The translations under genes were made by a program, and so were the position numbers. A DNA stretch of 64,000 nt from CAYPAU01 sp964408825. GTDB taxonomy: Bacteria; Patescibacteriota; Microgenomatia; Levybacterales; UBA12049. The stretch lies in contig CAYPAU010000002.1 of the NCBI GenBank assembly GCA_964408825.1, forward strand, positions 1-64,000. The letters are read 5' to 3'. How positions within the stretch are numbered: the stretch's first letter is position 1; each line of letters opens with the position of its first letter. The notes beneath the pieces are model-generated. The model was not told the origin of the DNA and ran no database searches. It worked only from the letters and a program-made list of their open reading frames with translations. Positions 6,805 to 15,800 of this stretch are shown piece after piece.

Positions 6805-9129
6805 TCAATCTCCGGTCTGTAATGAAAATTCCCGCAAAAACAAAGCGTAATCAAAGTCATCGACGACTCCATTGGCAGTGTAGTCCGCCTGAGATCTAAA
6901 TTCCCCGCAGACAGTCGGATTTCTGTTAAAGGTGCAGGCATTTATTATATTCCAGTCGGCAATGCTAAGCTCGTTGTCATTGTTAAGATCTCCTGCGATA
7001 AGGTTTGGTCCGGTCAAAACAGTATGAACCACAGTGTATTCCTGCCCCTGAGAAAATGTAAGAAAGCCTGGTAGTTCTCTCTTAAGATATCCCGGTACTC
7101 TAAGTTTTACTATATAGCTTATGTTGTTTCCTGTTGGAGTATTCCCAAGACCCACGGTTGCTTTATATAAGTCAATTTCATCATCATAGACCAATTCTCC
7201 CTGATGAGTAGATACCAATGTTTCCGAGGAATTATACAATTCGACAAATAAACTTCTTGTTCTGTATGTATCTTGAGGGCTCTTGTTTCCCGCCGATGTA
7301 TCGGTCCTGTTTACATTGTCTCCCGTGTTTCCTATACCGTCAAGTCCTACAGTTAAGGCAATTCTTGTCCCGGTGACGGGAGCGCCTGTCGGCGCAAGAG
7401 TAGCTGTAGCACCGGGAACACATTCTGCGTCTGCCGAACAGACAAATCCCGAGGAACAGTTTGGCGGAGCACCGCTACAATCTTCCTCAAGAGGTATTTG
7501 AGTGCATTGTCCGCCCCCTGAATATTGTGTGAGAGTACAGGTCCTTGTTCCTGAGCCGTCACAGACATCCATGGGAGAGGCACAGCTGGAACATTGTTCG
7601 CCCGAATCACATTCAGGAAGAGCTCCCGCAGTCTTTATTCCGAAATCTATTCTCCTACTAGGGGGAACAGTTACACCCTTAACATCTATGTTGGTAGTTG
7701 CAGTATAGCCGCTTGGAACATACAAGAAGACCTGGAATGTATTTGAAGCGGAAACATTATAAAAGTAATTTCCACTGCTGTCGACGCCGACAGCCTGTCC
7801 GTTTACCGCAAGCCGTGCCAGACCTCCGGTGTAAGGTTGTTCATCTGTATCAAATTTCTGATTACTGTTTGCGTCAATATAGACTGTCCCATTAATTTTA
7901 TAAGGAGACGAAAGACAGGCAGGAAGAGTAACGAAATTGGTTCCTGGTACTTTTTGGTTTTCAATATAGTTCGCAATAGCAGTTTCGTCTTGATCATTTA
8001 CATTCCCGTCTCCATTCACGTCTGCATTTGCCGCAATATAGCGAACAATTGGGGGACGGCCATTTCTGTGCTGGTCAATCTCATCGGCATCATTGGGCGT
8101 AATTTGATGATCTCCGTCCACATCGCCAAAATTTCCGCAAGGGATAGGGCTGCTCGGACTTAAAACTGGAACGAGAGAACCCCCAGCGGGGAGAAGCTTC
8201 CCAATCATATACACCCATTTTTTGATGTTGCCCCCCGAAGAACATTCTGATGGAATACCCCATGATCCTATAAGTGAACCCGAAGAAGGCGAGTATTGAA
8301 AAGAAGAACCAGCACCTGCGCCGGTTGTATTGAAGCTCCATTGAAGAGACTGGCTTGAATTAGGGGAGAATAAGCAGGATTGCGCAGTAATATCGATACC
8401 GACCAAATCAAAAAATACTGCATCTTGTTGAGCTTCAGTTGAGAGATACGGGTTTTCGGTAGAGGCAGTAGCAGGACTTAGTTGTGTTACCGGTGTGCTT
8501 AGAGGTGTGGTTTGGTTTACACCATACCAGCTGGTTGATCCAGCGGACATAGCGACATTGACAGACGTACTAATTGCTATATTATAATTTCCTGAATCAG
8601 GATTTTTTAAATAATAAACTGCAAGACCAAGCGTGCCATCCGAACTTATCTTCTCGGTATATTTTGTTAAGCTAATTTTGGTTGTCGATGTTACGAAAGT
8701 AGCTGCCACTTCAGTTATAGGCAAGCCAGAAGAAAAACCAGAACCCTTTAAAACTACCCCAACTATAAGCATTCTATTAGATCCCGCGCTTCCTATTGTA
8801 TGAATCCAAGAAATGGATTTTCCGCTGGATACTGGTTGAGAAGGTTTAGAACTCGTGTCCCCATTTATTATATTTGCACTTAAGGTATTTACCTGTTCGC
8901 TTGGTTCTGCGGCGCGTTGGCGGTATTCGGTGGAGCGCTGGACCGCAATAATTCCCGCGCCGACTCCCAAGACGAGGACTAAAACTGCGGCAACCGCGGT
9001 GGTTCTATTTGAGAGAAGGGTTTTTACTTTTCCGAATAAATTCCAGATGGGACTTTCATTTCTGTTGTAGGAAACAGGTTCCGGCGGGGCAGGTTGAGTG
9101 GGGGAATTTTGTTCTACAATATCTGCCAT
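6805..9129 (-). CDS. Anchored surface protein with dockerin and SdrD-B modules
   Basis: 774 aa. A cytoplasmic tail, one membrane helix (about 46-65) and the motif VQRSTEYRQRAAE, shared with two neighbouring proteins. Outside: a beta domain (about 80-330), a duplicated dockerin-like module (about 336-400; DVDGDHQITPND and DVNGDGNVNDQD loops), an SdrD-B-like domain (about 407-500; IDANSNQKFDTDE), a cysteine-rich stretch (about 505-575) and a C-terminal module ending in a second dockerin-like pair (DLNNDNELSIAD, then DYTANGVVDDFD). The last 190 residues are paralogous to the C terminus of the protein at 10066-11767. Likely a surface protein docking to the adjacent cohesin-like protein; any ligand or enzyme role is unknown. 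Confidence 0.78.
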   Translation of the reverse strand: MADIVEQNSPTQPAPPEPVSYNRNESPIWNLFGKVKTLLSNRTTAVAAVLVLVLGVGAGIIAVQRSTEYRQRAAEPSEQVNTLSANIINGDTSSKPSQPVSSGKSISWIHTIGSAGSNRMLIVGVVLKGSGFSSGLPITEVAATFVTSTTKISLTKYTEKISSDGTLGLAVYYLKNPDSGNYNIAISTSVNVAMSAGSTSWYGVNQTTPLSTPVTQLSPATASTENPYLSTEAQQDAVFFDLVGIDITAQSCLFSPNSSQSLQWSFNTTGAGAGSSFQYSPSSGSLIGSWGIPSECSSGGNIKKWVYMIGKLLPAGGSLVPVLSPSSPIPCGNFGDVDGDHQITPNDADEIDQHRNGRPPIVRYIAANADVNGDGNVNDQDETAIANYIENQKVPGTNFVTLPACLSSPYKINGTVYIDANSNQKFDTDEQPYTGGLARLAVNGQAVGVDSSGNYFYNVSASNTFQVFLYVPSGYTATTNIDVKGVTVPPSRRIDFGIKTAGALPECDSGEQCSSCASPMDVCDGSGTRTCTLTQYSGGGQCTQIPLEEDCSGAPPNCSSGFVCSADAECVPGATATLAPTGAPVTGTRIALTVGLDGIGNTGDNVNRTDTSAGNKSPQDTYRTRSLFVELYNSSETLVSTHQGELVYDDEIDLYKATVGLGNTPTGNNISYIVKLRVPGYLKRELPGFLTFSQGQEYTVVHTVLTGPNLIAGDLNNDNELSIADWNIINACTFNRNPTVCGEFRSQADYTANGVVDDFDYALFLREFSLQTGD

Positions 9130-9149
9130 ATAAAAACGGGTATATTTTA

Positions 9150-9178
9150 AAAGTAGGGGAAAAGGCCGCTTTTGTCAA
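9150..9178 (-). promoter_or_regulatory. Promoter of the 774-aa surface gene
   Basis: Minus strand: TTGACA (9173-9178), 17 nt, TACTTT (9150-9155), followed by TAA. It is nearly identical to the promoters at 10008-10036 and 11787-11815. Confidence 0.65.
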
Positions 9179-9229
9179 GACATTAAACCAGAATTATGGA
9201 TTATGAATCAGGAATTAAATATTAAAACT

Positions 9230-9991
9230 TTAGTATGTCGCGGAACAGACACCGCTCTTGCAGATACCAGACTGGCATTGGCTGCCGTAGGTACAAACCG
9301 AACCATTTGAATAACCGGAGGGAGCAGGAACTTTGCTAACAGACGGGTAATAAGATGGAGATGGATTTTTTGTCGGAGTCGGATAATATCCAGACGGTTT
9401 TGGGGCCAGGGTTACTCCTATCCGTGTGGGAGTTGGAGCTACTGCTCCGATTTTTTGAATACCGATAAGCGGAGAATAACTGTTTGACGAATCAACAAGT
9501 GCAGGATTAACAGACCCCGGAGAAAGCTTGTAGCCTGCGGGAATTCTTAAAGAAGCCGAATACCTCCCTGCCGGTTTTCTAAAGGAAGCTACTCCGTTAA
9601 CAGTCGTTGCGCTTGTGCCGTCATTTAAGACTACGGTTGCTCGGTTTATCGGGGCCTCCTGTATTCCCGAATATCTTCCGTCTCCGTTGACATCATTTAT
9701 TACGAGAACATTAATTGGTACGGTGTACGAGGGTGTAGGAGTAAGCGATCCGACTGCCTTTTGTCGGTATTCGGTCGATCTTTGCGATGCGATAACGGTT
9801 GCACCAATTCCTATAATCAATACTACAACAACAAGCCCCAGGACTCCTTTTTTTGAAAGGAGGGCGGAGAAATTACTAAGCGTTCCTCCTACAGTATCGT
9901 GCTTTGTATATGATTCTTTTTGAGACTGCGACGAATCCGAGGGAGGAGGCGCGGAATTTTGTGAGGGCGGTGGTGAAGTTTTGTCGTCCAT
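9230..9991 (-). CDS. Anchored surface protein with one SdrD-B-like domain
   Basis: 253 aa. Pro/Ser-rich cytoplasmic tail, membrane helix (about 50-68, GLVVVVLIIGIGATVIASQ), then the motif QRSTEYRQKA shared with its neighbours. One SdrD-B-like domain follows (about 92-165; VNGDGRYSGIQEAP loop), then a Pro/Tyr/Ser-rich stalk and a C-terminal cysteine knot-like tail with CTYGSQCQSGICKSGVC. The N terminus MDDK matches the start of the next upstream gene, indicating duplication of the anchor region. Probably a small cell-surface or stalk protein. Confidence 0.72.
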   Translation of the reverse strand: MDDKTSPPPSQNSAPPPSDSSQSQKESYTKHDTVGGTLSNFSALLSKKGVLGLVVVVLIIGIGATVIASQRSTEYRQKAVGSLTPTPSYTVPINVLVINDVNGDGRYSGIQEAPINRATVVLNDGTSATTVNGVASFRKPAGRYSASLRIPAGYKLSPGSVNPALVDSSNSYSPLIGIQKIGAVAPTPTRIGVTLAPKPSGYYPTPTKNPSPSYYPSVSKVPAPSGYSNGSVCTYGSQCQSGICKSGVCSATY

Positions 9992-10007
9992 AAAAACCTA
10001 TATCTTA

Positions 10008-10036
10008 AAAGTAAAGAAAAATAATGCTTTTGTCAA
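10008..10036 (-). promoter_or_regulatory. Promoter of the 253-aa surface gene
   Basis: Minus strand: TTGACA (10031-10036), 17 nt, TACTTT (10008-10013). TTGACAAAA and TACTTTTAA are identical to the promoter at 9150-9178. Confidence 0.65.
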
Positions 10037-10065
10037 CCCCTTCCCCAAATAGACTTAAGATTTTT

Positions 10066-11767
10066 TTAATCTCCCTGAGGAGTCGTGTTTTCTCTTAAGA
10101 AAAGGCCGTAGTCTAAATCATCAACCACGCCATCGGCCGTGTAGTCTGCCCGGGCTTTATGCGTCTGTGAACAAACCGCCGGATTTTTATTAAATATACA
10201 GGCATTCATTATATTCCAATCCGAGACCGTGAGGAGATTATCGTTGTCAAGGTCTCCCGCAATAAGGTTTGGACCTCCCGATACGGAATGGTTAACCGTA
10301 TATGTTTTTCCTTGTGCAAGTCTTATCCCCGGTATTTTCCTTTTGAGATAGCCTGCGACTTTTAATTTTATTACGTAGTCTCCGGGCCAGATATCGGAAA
10401 GATCTATGGTCCCCGTGTAAAGATTATTCGAAGTGTTATAGAAAATGCCCGGCGTTATATTTGAAAATGTAGACACCAATGTTTCGTTTAAACTGTAGAC
10501 CTCAACAGTAATACTCTTATTTCTATACTGCTCAAGGGGGTTCTTATTGCCGGAAGACGTATCGGTTCTGTTAACCTCATCTCCCGTGTTTCCAATACCA
10601 TCAAGACCTACAGTCAAAGCGATTCTTGTCCCCGTAGCAGGAGCGCCTGTCGGGGCCGCTGTCGGCGCGGTAGTTATCGTAGGTGGAGGCTCGGTTGCCA
10701 CTGGAAGAAAAGGTTGGGCGGAAGTTGTGGGAGTAGGACTAGGACTAGGAGTTGGAGTTGATGTAGGAGGAGCTGTTTCTGCCGAACTGTTTATTGTTGC
10801 AAGCCAAGATCCTCCTGAGGAACCCTGCACAGTTCTTATTTGGTAGGGAAAATTAAAAGGATTTTGGAAAGTGAAATATGGCTGAGAAAAAGGTGTGTTT
10901 ATTGTTTGGTTATTTATACGAATTTCGGCTTGAAGATCTTTAAAGCCGGTATTGTGAAAGGCAGGTACAAGTTGGCGAGTAAAAAACTCTAATCTTGCAC
11001 TTGGTCCATGCGCTCCTTCAAGATTCTGAGAACGATTCAAAAAAGACCTCTTGTGCACCAAATCGAAGTTACCGGTATTTTGGTTTTTAAAATACACCTC
11101 ATTCGAGTAAATATTATTGCTAACCCATGATGAGCTCATTTTAAAGGCAATGGTTTGAAGATTTTTACCGCTTACTGAATCGTAATAAGTAGATACATAA
11201 TTTCCAATTTCTGATATTTGCTTTTCATAAAAAGTATATTCTTGTGGGTGTCCGGGAGGGCATGCTGATTGAGCATCGGCAGCGGGAAGATCACAACTCC
11301 AGTCAGTAACTGAAATGCTTTCCGGTCCTTGCGATGTATGGTTTAATCTAAGCTCCATTCCATCGGGAGAGGTGTGGGTGGCTATATGATAAACTATTCC
11401 CTGACTTACCGGCCTTTCGCTGGGATCAAAAACAAAACTTCCCGATACCAAACTTGAATCCTGCGGACCATAAGCAATGGCAGGAGGTTCTATAAAGTAA
11501 CCTATCCATGTTCCCCAATTATCTACCTCTGAGGCGCGCTGGCGGTATTCGGTGGACTGTCGGGTTGCAATTACGGCCGCGCCAATTCCTATAATCAAAA
11601 TTAAAATCAAAGCGCCGAAAATACCTCTCTTTGTCATTATGAAAGAGAGTTTTTCAAGGGGAGTTTGAATTTTCTCTTTCGAATAAGAGAATGTATTTGA
11701 ACCGGGTGATTCTGAGGGCGGAGTNNNNNNNNNNATCTGAAGAATCGGGTGGGATTTTGTCGTCCAT
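10066..11767 (-). CDS. Anchored surface protein with C-terminal dockerin (contains gap)
   Basis: The uninterrupted frame runs from an ATG at 11637 (523 aa), but the real start is probably the ATG at 11767 (MDDKIPPDSSD), since the 9230-9991 protein also starts MDDK and has a 50-residue cytoplasmic tail. A 10-N gap (11725-11734) separates the two parts; removing exactly 10 bases restores frame (…DSSD-TPPSESPG). The product has a membrane helix, the motif RQSTEYRQRASE, a unique ectodomain (about 150-300 of the full protein), a Thr/Pro-rich linker, and a C-terminal module with dockerin-like loops DLDNDNLLTVSD and DYTADGVVDDLD, paralogous to the 774-aa protein. Confidence 0.7.
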
Positions 11768-11786
11768 AAAAGGCCTCTTAACCTTA

Positions 11787-11815
11787 AGAGTACGAAGAAA
11801 AAATTGTTTTGTCAA
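11787..11815 (-). promoter_or_regulatory. Promoter of the 11767 surface gene
   Basis: Minus strand: TTGACA (11810-11815), 17 nt, TACTCT (11787-11792), followed by TAA. It is the third copy of the TTGACAAAA-TACTYTTAA promoter, and its position supports the upstream start at 11767. Confidence 0.62.
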
Positions 11816-11869
11816 TTTTTCTGCAAATTGCCACTTTAAAAAATAAAATTTGAATGTTAAACTTTGTCT

Positions 11870-12452
11870 ATGGTTTTGTCGGATAGAGACATTAAAAAGG
11901 CTCTCAAGTCAAAAAAAATTGTGATAAAACCTGCTCCTGATTTATCTACTCAACTTGGCGCCTGTTCAATCGATCTTCGCTTGGGGAACGCCTTTCGGGT
12001 ATTTGAACATAGCCGGCATGCTTACGTTGATCCTTTCAAAAAAGAAGTAAGAGAAGAGATTACAAAAGAATTTAGAGTAAAGCCCGGACAGCCCTTTATA
12101 ATTCAGCCCGGAGATTTTGTCTTGGGAGCAACCGTCGAATATATAGAAGTTCCCGATGATTTAACGGGAAGACTTGAGGGCCGTTCAAGTATTGGTAGAC
12201 TTGGCGTTGTANNNNNNNNNNGTAATTCACTCAACCGCGGCTCACATAGAATGCGGATTTCGCGGACACATAACGTTGGAGTTGGCAAATATGGGGAAAA
12301 TGCCCGTAGCCCTTTATCCCGGAATGAGAATCTGTTCCGTATCTTTTGATCAACTTTCTTCCCCCGCAGAAGTTCCGTATTATAAAAAGAAAGATGCGAA
12401 ATACGTAGGACAAAAAGGACCGGGAGAGAGCAAAATTCGTGAGGAAAAATAA
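11870..12452 (+). CDS. dcd: dCTP deaminase (interrupted by a 10-N gap)
   Basis: Deaminates dCTP to dUTP, feeding dTMP synthesis. The N-terminal half (MVLSDRDIKKAL … LEGRSSIGRLGVV) and C-terminal half (IHSTAAHIECGFRGHITLEL … GMRICSVSFDQLSSP) flank the gap at 12212-12221 in different frames. Both sides carry GTA; merging the two GTAs and dropping the Ns gives …RLGVVIHSTAAH…, in frame with no missing residue. The gene is therefore probably intact and the gap is an assembly artefact. The Arg/Ser substrate motif GRSS and the Glu of ITLEL are present. It heads a thymidylate cluster (tmk, thyA, folA, glyA). An in-frame TTG two codons earlier (11864) is less likely as a start. Confidence 0.9.
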
Positions 12453-12464
12453 AGCCTTTGATAG

Positions 12465-12580
12465 TAGACGTTGGAAACTAGATGTTAGAATTTGTGGGTG
12501 GATGCTTGAAAATAGAAAATCAAACTTCCATTTTCTAGCTTCAAAATCAAGATCCTAGCGTCTAGTTTCTACCATCAAGC
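12465..12580. repeat. Long nested inverted repeat between dcd and tmk
   Basis: The outer arms GGAAACTAGATGTTAG and its imperfect complement CTAGCGTCTAGTTTC, and the inner arms TTGAAAATAGAAAAT and ATTTTCTAGCTTCAA, could fold most of this spacer into one hairpin. It is built of repeated CTAG-containing words like those at 37318-37373. No T-tract follows, so a terminator role is uncertain. Confidence 0.5.
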
Positions 12581-12585
12581 AAACT

Positions 12586-13269
12586 ATGAAGTATCATGTA
12601 TCATTCAATATTGAGTTTCTGAGAAATCCTTACAAAGGAAAATATATCGCCTTTGAGGGACTCGATGGTAGCGGTAAGACTACTCAGGCAAACATTATTG
12701 CGACCGCATTTAAGAAAAAGGGCAAGCAGGTGATTATAACCAAAGAACCGACAAAAGATCCTCCGATAGGAAAACTGATCCATGACTTTTTAAAACATAA
12801 GATTAATTTACCGCCGGTAACCATCCAATATCTTTTCGCCGCAGACCGGGAGATTCATCAAACGGAGATAGTAGAGCCGGCTCTTAAGACCGGTGCTGTT
12901 GTAATAGCGGATAGGTGTTTTTGGTCGTCTGTTGCCTATGGAATCTTAGACAAAACTGAAAATTCAAAAAAACTAAACAATGGAGATTTAATTTTAGCTT
13001 CTCAAAGCATATTGTCTATGTACCATCAATTCATCGTTCCTGACATCACCTTTTATATTAATGTCTCCGAAAATACTGCTATAAAAAGACTGGCAAAGAT
13101 GGATAAGAAACAAGAATATTATGAAACTTTGGAAAAACTTAAGAAAATAAAAGAAGGGTATGACTGGCTCGCGAGGAAGTTTCCAAATGAAATAGTTACA
13201 ATTGACGGAGAAAAACCGGTCGAGGAAGTTTCAGAACAGATTCTGAAACATGTAGCTCGTATTATGTAG
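12586..13269 (+). CDS. tmk: Thymidylate kinase
   Basis: Phosphorylates dTMP to dTDP in the cytoplasm. 227 aa, slightly longer than usual (about 210) because of a 17-residue N-terminal extension before KYIAFEGLDGSGKTTQ, the Walker A P-loop. The DR(Y/F)-type motif ADRCFWSSVAYG and the lid-region arginines (IKRLAKMDKK) follow. It fits directly with dcd upstream and thyA downstream. The in-frame start at 12586 is the only good ATG; whether the extension is translated is unsure. Confidence 0.93.
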   Translation: MKYHVSFNIEFLRNPYKGKYIAFEGLDGSGKTTQANIIATAFKKKGKQVIITKEPTKDPPIGKLIHDFLKHKINLPPVTIQYLFAADREIHQTEIVEPALKTGAVVIADRCFWSSVAYGILDKTENSKKLNNGDLILASQSILSMYHQFIVPDITFYINVSENTAIKRLAKMDKKQEYYETLEKLKKIKEGYDWLARKFPNEIVTIDGEKPVEEVSEQILKHVARIM

Positions 13270-13281
13270 AATGTATTATGT

Positions 13282-13650
13282 ATGGCAATAAAGTCATTCA
13301 CGGATTTAAATGCTTGGAAAGAAGGACATAAGTTAGTTCTTTTAATTTACAAATTTACAGCCCCTTTCCCTAAAGAAGAAAAATTTGGATTGATAGATCA
13401 AATGAGAAGATGCGCAGTTTCAATAACAAGTAATATAGCTGAAGGATTTTCTAGAAGGGGGAAAAAGGAAAAAGCTCAGTTTTTTTATACAGCGTTGGGT
13501 TCTGTAACCGAACTTCAAAACCAACTTCTTATAGCAAGAGACATTGGATATCTTTCCCAGATAAACTTTAAGGTATTGGCAGAAAAAACTATTACAGTTA
13601 GTAAATTAATAAACGGTTTAATTAAAAGTTCAAGAATACTTAATACTTAA
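13282..13650 (+). CDS. Four-helix-bundle protein (23S rRNA IVS / Avd-like family)
   Basis: 122 aa. Typical of the S23 or intervening-sequence four-helix-bundle family: an N-terminal FTDLNAWKEGHKLVLLIY, then FPKEEKFGLIDQMRRCAVSI, SNIAEGFSRR and FFYTALGSVTELQNQL. The family occurs in 23S rRNA intervening sequences and next to diversity-generating retroelements, but neither context is visible here. Its function in CPR bacteria is unknown; nucleic-acid binding is plausible from the basic surface. It lies between tmk and a dCTP-deaminase-like gene and may be a passenger. Confidence 0.85.
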   Translation: MAIKSFTDLNAWKEGHKLVLLIYKFTAPFPKEEKFGLIDQMRRCAVSITSNIAEGFSRRGKKEKAQFFYTALGSVTELQNQLLIARDIGYLSQINFKVLAEKTITVSKLINGLIKSSRILNT

Positions 13651-13699
13651 AATCAGTAGCAAGTAATATGTGTCATGTATTATGGAAAATATGTATTTC

Positions 13700-13743
13700 C
13701 TTATCTTATACGTAATACGTAATACCTAATACAGAATACATTT
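13700..13743. repeat. Short-word array (GTAATACC type)
   Basis: Degenerate tandem words TACGTAATACGTAATACC…AATACAGAATAC directly before the next gene. Related words (CATAATACAAAATACC) are inserted in frame in rseP near 27181. Confidence 0.45.
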
Positions 13744-13745
13744 TT

Positions 13746-14279
13746 ATGATAATAGGGCCGAAAAAACTTTTGCAGTTAGTAAAGACAAAGAAACTTATTG
13801 AAGGCTTGTCTGAGAGGGAGCTTGAGAATCCAGAGGGGGCGGGGTTTGATCTGAGGCTTGGAGAGGTTTACAAAATTTCGGGAGAAGCATTTCTTGGGGA
13901 ATCGCATCGCAAGACACCGGAAATCAAGTCAATTGCAAGGTTTGGAAAAAATAAAAAAATTAAAATAAAACCTGGGGATTTTTATCTGGTTAAAACTATT
14001 GAGAAAATAAATCTTCCGATAAATTTATCGGCAGTTATAATTCCAAGGACAACGACTTTTCGCTCGGGTTTGTTCATCCGCACAGGACCAATTCAGCCGG
14101 GATATCAGGGGCAGCTGACTTTTGGTTTGAAAAACGAGGGGCCAGTAGTTGTTGAGATAGAAATGGGAGCGCGAATTGTTCATGTAATTTTTCATGAGGT
14201 AAAAGGCGGAGGAGAAAAATACCGCGGCCAATGGCAAGGAGGAAGAGTGACAACACGGCGTCGTGAACGACAGGTGTAA
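13746..14279 (+). CDS. dCTP deaminase/dUTPase-like protein, catalytic residues altered
   Basis: 177 aa of the trimeric dUTPase/dCTP deaminase fold: GPKKLLQLV, GAGFDLRLGEVYKI, KIKPGDFYLVKTIEKINLP, PRTTTFRSGLF, GPIQPGYQGQLTFGL. It is a distant paralogue of dcd at 11870. Where Dcd has a Glu in ITLEL, this protein has LTFGL. The Asp of dUTPase (IDAGY) is replaced by Gln (IQPGY). It may be a dUTPase with a rearranged site, a regulatory trimer, or inactive. The position between tmk and thyA makes a role in dUTP/dTTP metabolism likely. The C-terminal tail is basic (GGRVTTRRRERQV). Confidence 0.75.
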   Translation: MIIGPKKLLQLVKTKKLIEGLSERELENPEGAGFDLRLGEVYKISGEAFLGESHRKTPEIKSIARFGKNKKIKIKPGDFYLVKTIEKINLPINLSAVIIPRTTTFRSGLFIRTGPIQPGYQGQLTFGLKNEGPVVVEIEMGARIVHVIFHEVKGGGEKYRGQWQGGRVTTRRRERQV

Positions 14280-14280
14280 A

Positions 14281-14330
14281 AATATAAATTGTCCATTTGC
14301 CATTTATCATTTACCATTTATTTCAAGATT
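14281..14330. repeat. Short-word array (CCATTT type)
   Basis: Degenerate copies of an 8-nt word (CCATTTGC, CATTTATC, CATTTACC, CATTTATT). The same family on the opposite strand (GGAAAATGG) lies in frame inside thyA (14696-14730) and the gene at 35154, and between prs and recR (40314-40345). Confidence 0.5.
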
Positions 14331-14364
14331 TTCAAATTGATAAAATTTTAAAATAGTAAAATCA

Positions 14365-15363
<999 letters not shown>

Positions 15364-15365
15364 AA

Positions 15366-15425
15366 CTTGTCATCCCAAATTTATTTCAGAATCTACCTAT
15401 ATGTCATTCTGAATTTATTTCAGAA
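15366..15425. repeat. GTCATYCTGAA-type repeats, left of GIY-YIG gene
   Basis: Two related units, TGTCATCCCAAATTTATTTC and TGTCATTCTGAATTTATTTC, each followed by AGAA. Related units (CCTGAAACAAGTTCAGGATG) lie on the other side of the 15435-15725 gene, so the gene is bracketed by one repeat family. Confidence 0.5.
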
Positions 15426-15434
15426 ACTATTTAT

Positions 15435-15725
15435 TTAAAAAACAGATAGATCATCAAAGTTAGGATTAACTTTTTTAATCAAATTAAGCTTCCATTCTCT
15501 ATGCCAATTTTTTAATTGTTTCTCACGAGCTATTGCCTCTCTTACATTATGATACTCTTCAAGGTAAACAAGTTTTCTCAATTTATATTTCTTTGTAAAT
15601 CCTTCGGTTAATCCACTTTTGTGCTCAAAAACTCTCTTGACAATGTTATTTGTTACTCCAACATAGAAAGTTGTATTATTTTTATTGGTTAGAATATACA
15701 CAAAATATGTGAATTCCCTATGCAT
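15435..15725 (-). CDS. GIY-YIG endonuclease domain protein
   Basis: 96 aa, single-domain GIY-YIG nuclease of the small UPF0213/YhbQ-like type: FVYILTNKNNTTFYVGVT (GIY...YIG equivalents YIL and YVG), an Arg in NNIVKRVFEHKSG, TKKYKLRKLVYLEEY, and the catalytic Glu region AREKQLKNWHREWK. Cuts or nicks DNA in related families; the cellular role is unknown. It is the only minus-strand gene within the thymidylate cluster and is flanked on both sides by GTCATYCTGAA-type repeats, which suggests it arrived with or acts on the repeats. That link is inference. Confidence 0.88.
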   Translation of the reverse strand: MHREFTYFVYILTNKNNTTFYVGVTNNIVKRVFEHKSGLTEGFTKKYKLRKLVYLEEYHNVREAIAREKQLKNWHREWKLNLIKKVNPNFDDLSVF

Positions 15726-15748
15726 ATCGGATATAATATAAATTAATT

Positions 15749-15800
15749 AAGATCCTGAAACAAGTTCAGGATGACAATTAACGGTTCAGGATGACAATTA
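15749..15800. repeat. TTCAGGATGACAATTAA direct repeats, right of GIY-YIG gene
   Basis: A small inverted unit CCTGAAACAAGTTCAGG followed by two direct copies of GTTCAGGATGACAATTAA/CGGTTCAGGATGACAATTAA immediately before folA. Same family as 15366-15425. Confidence 0.55.
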
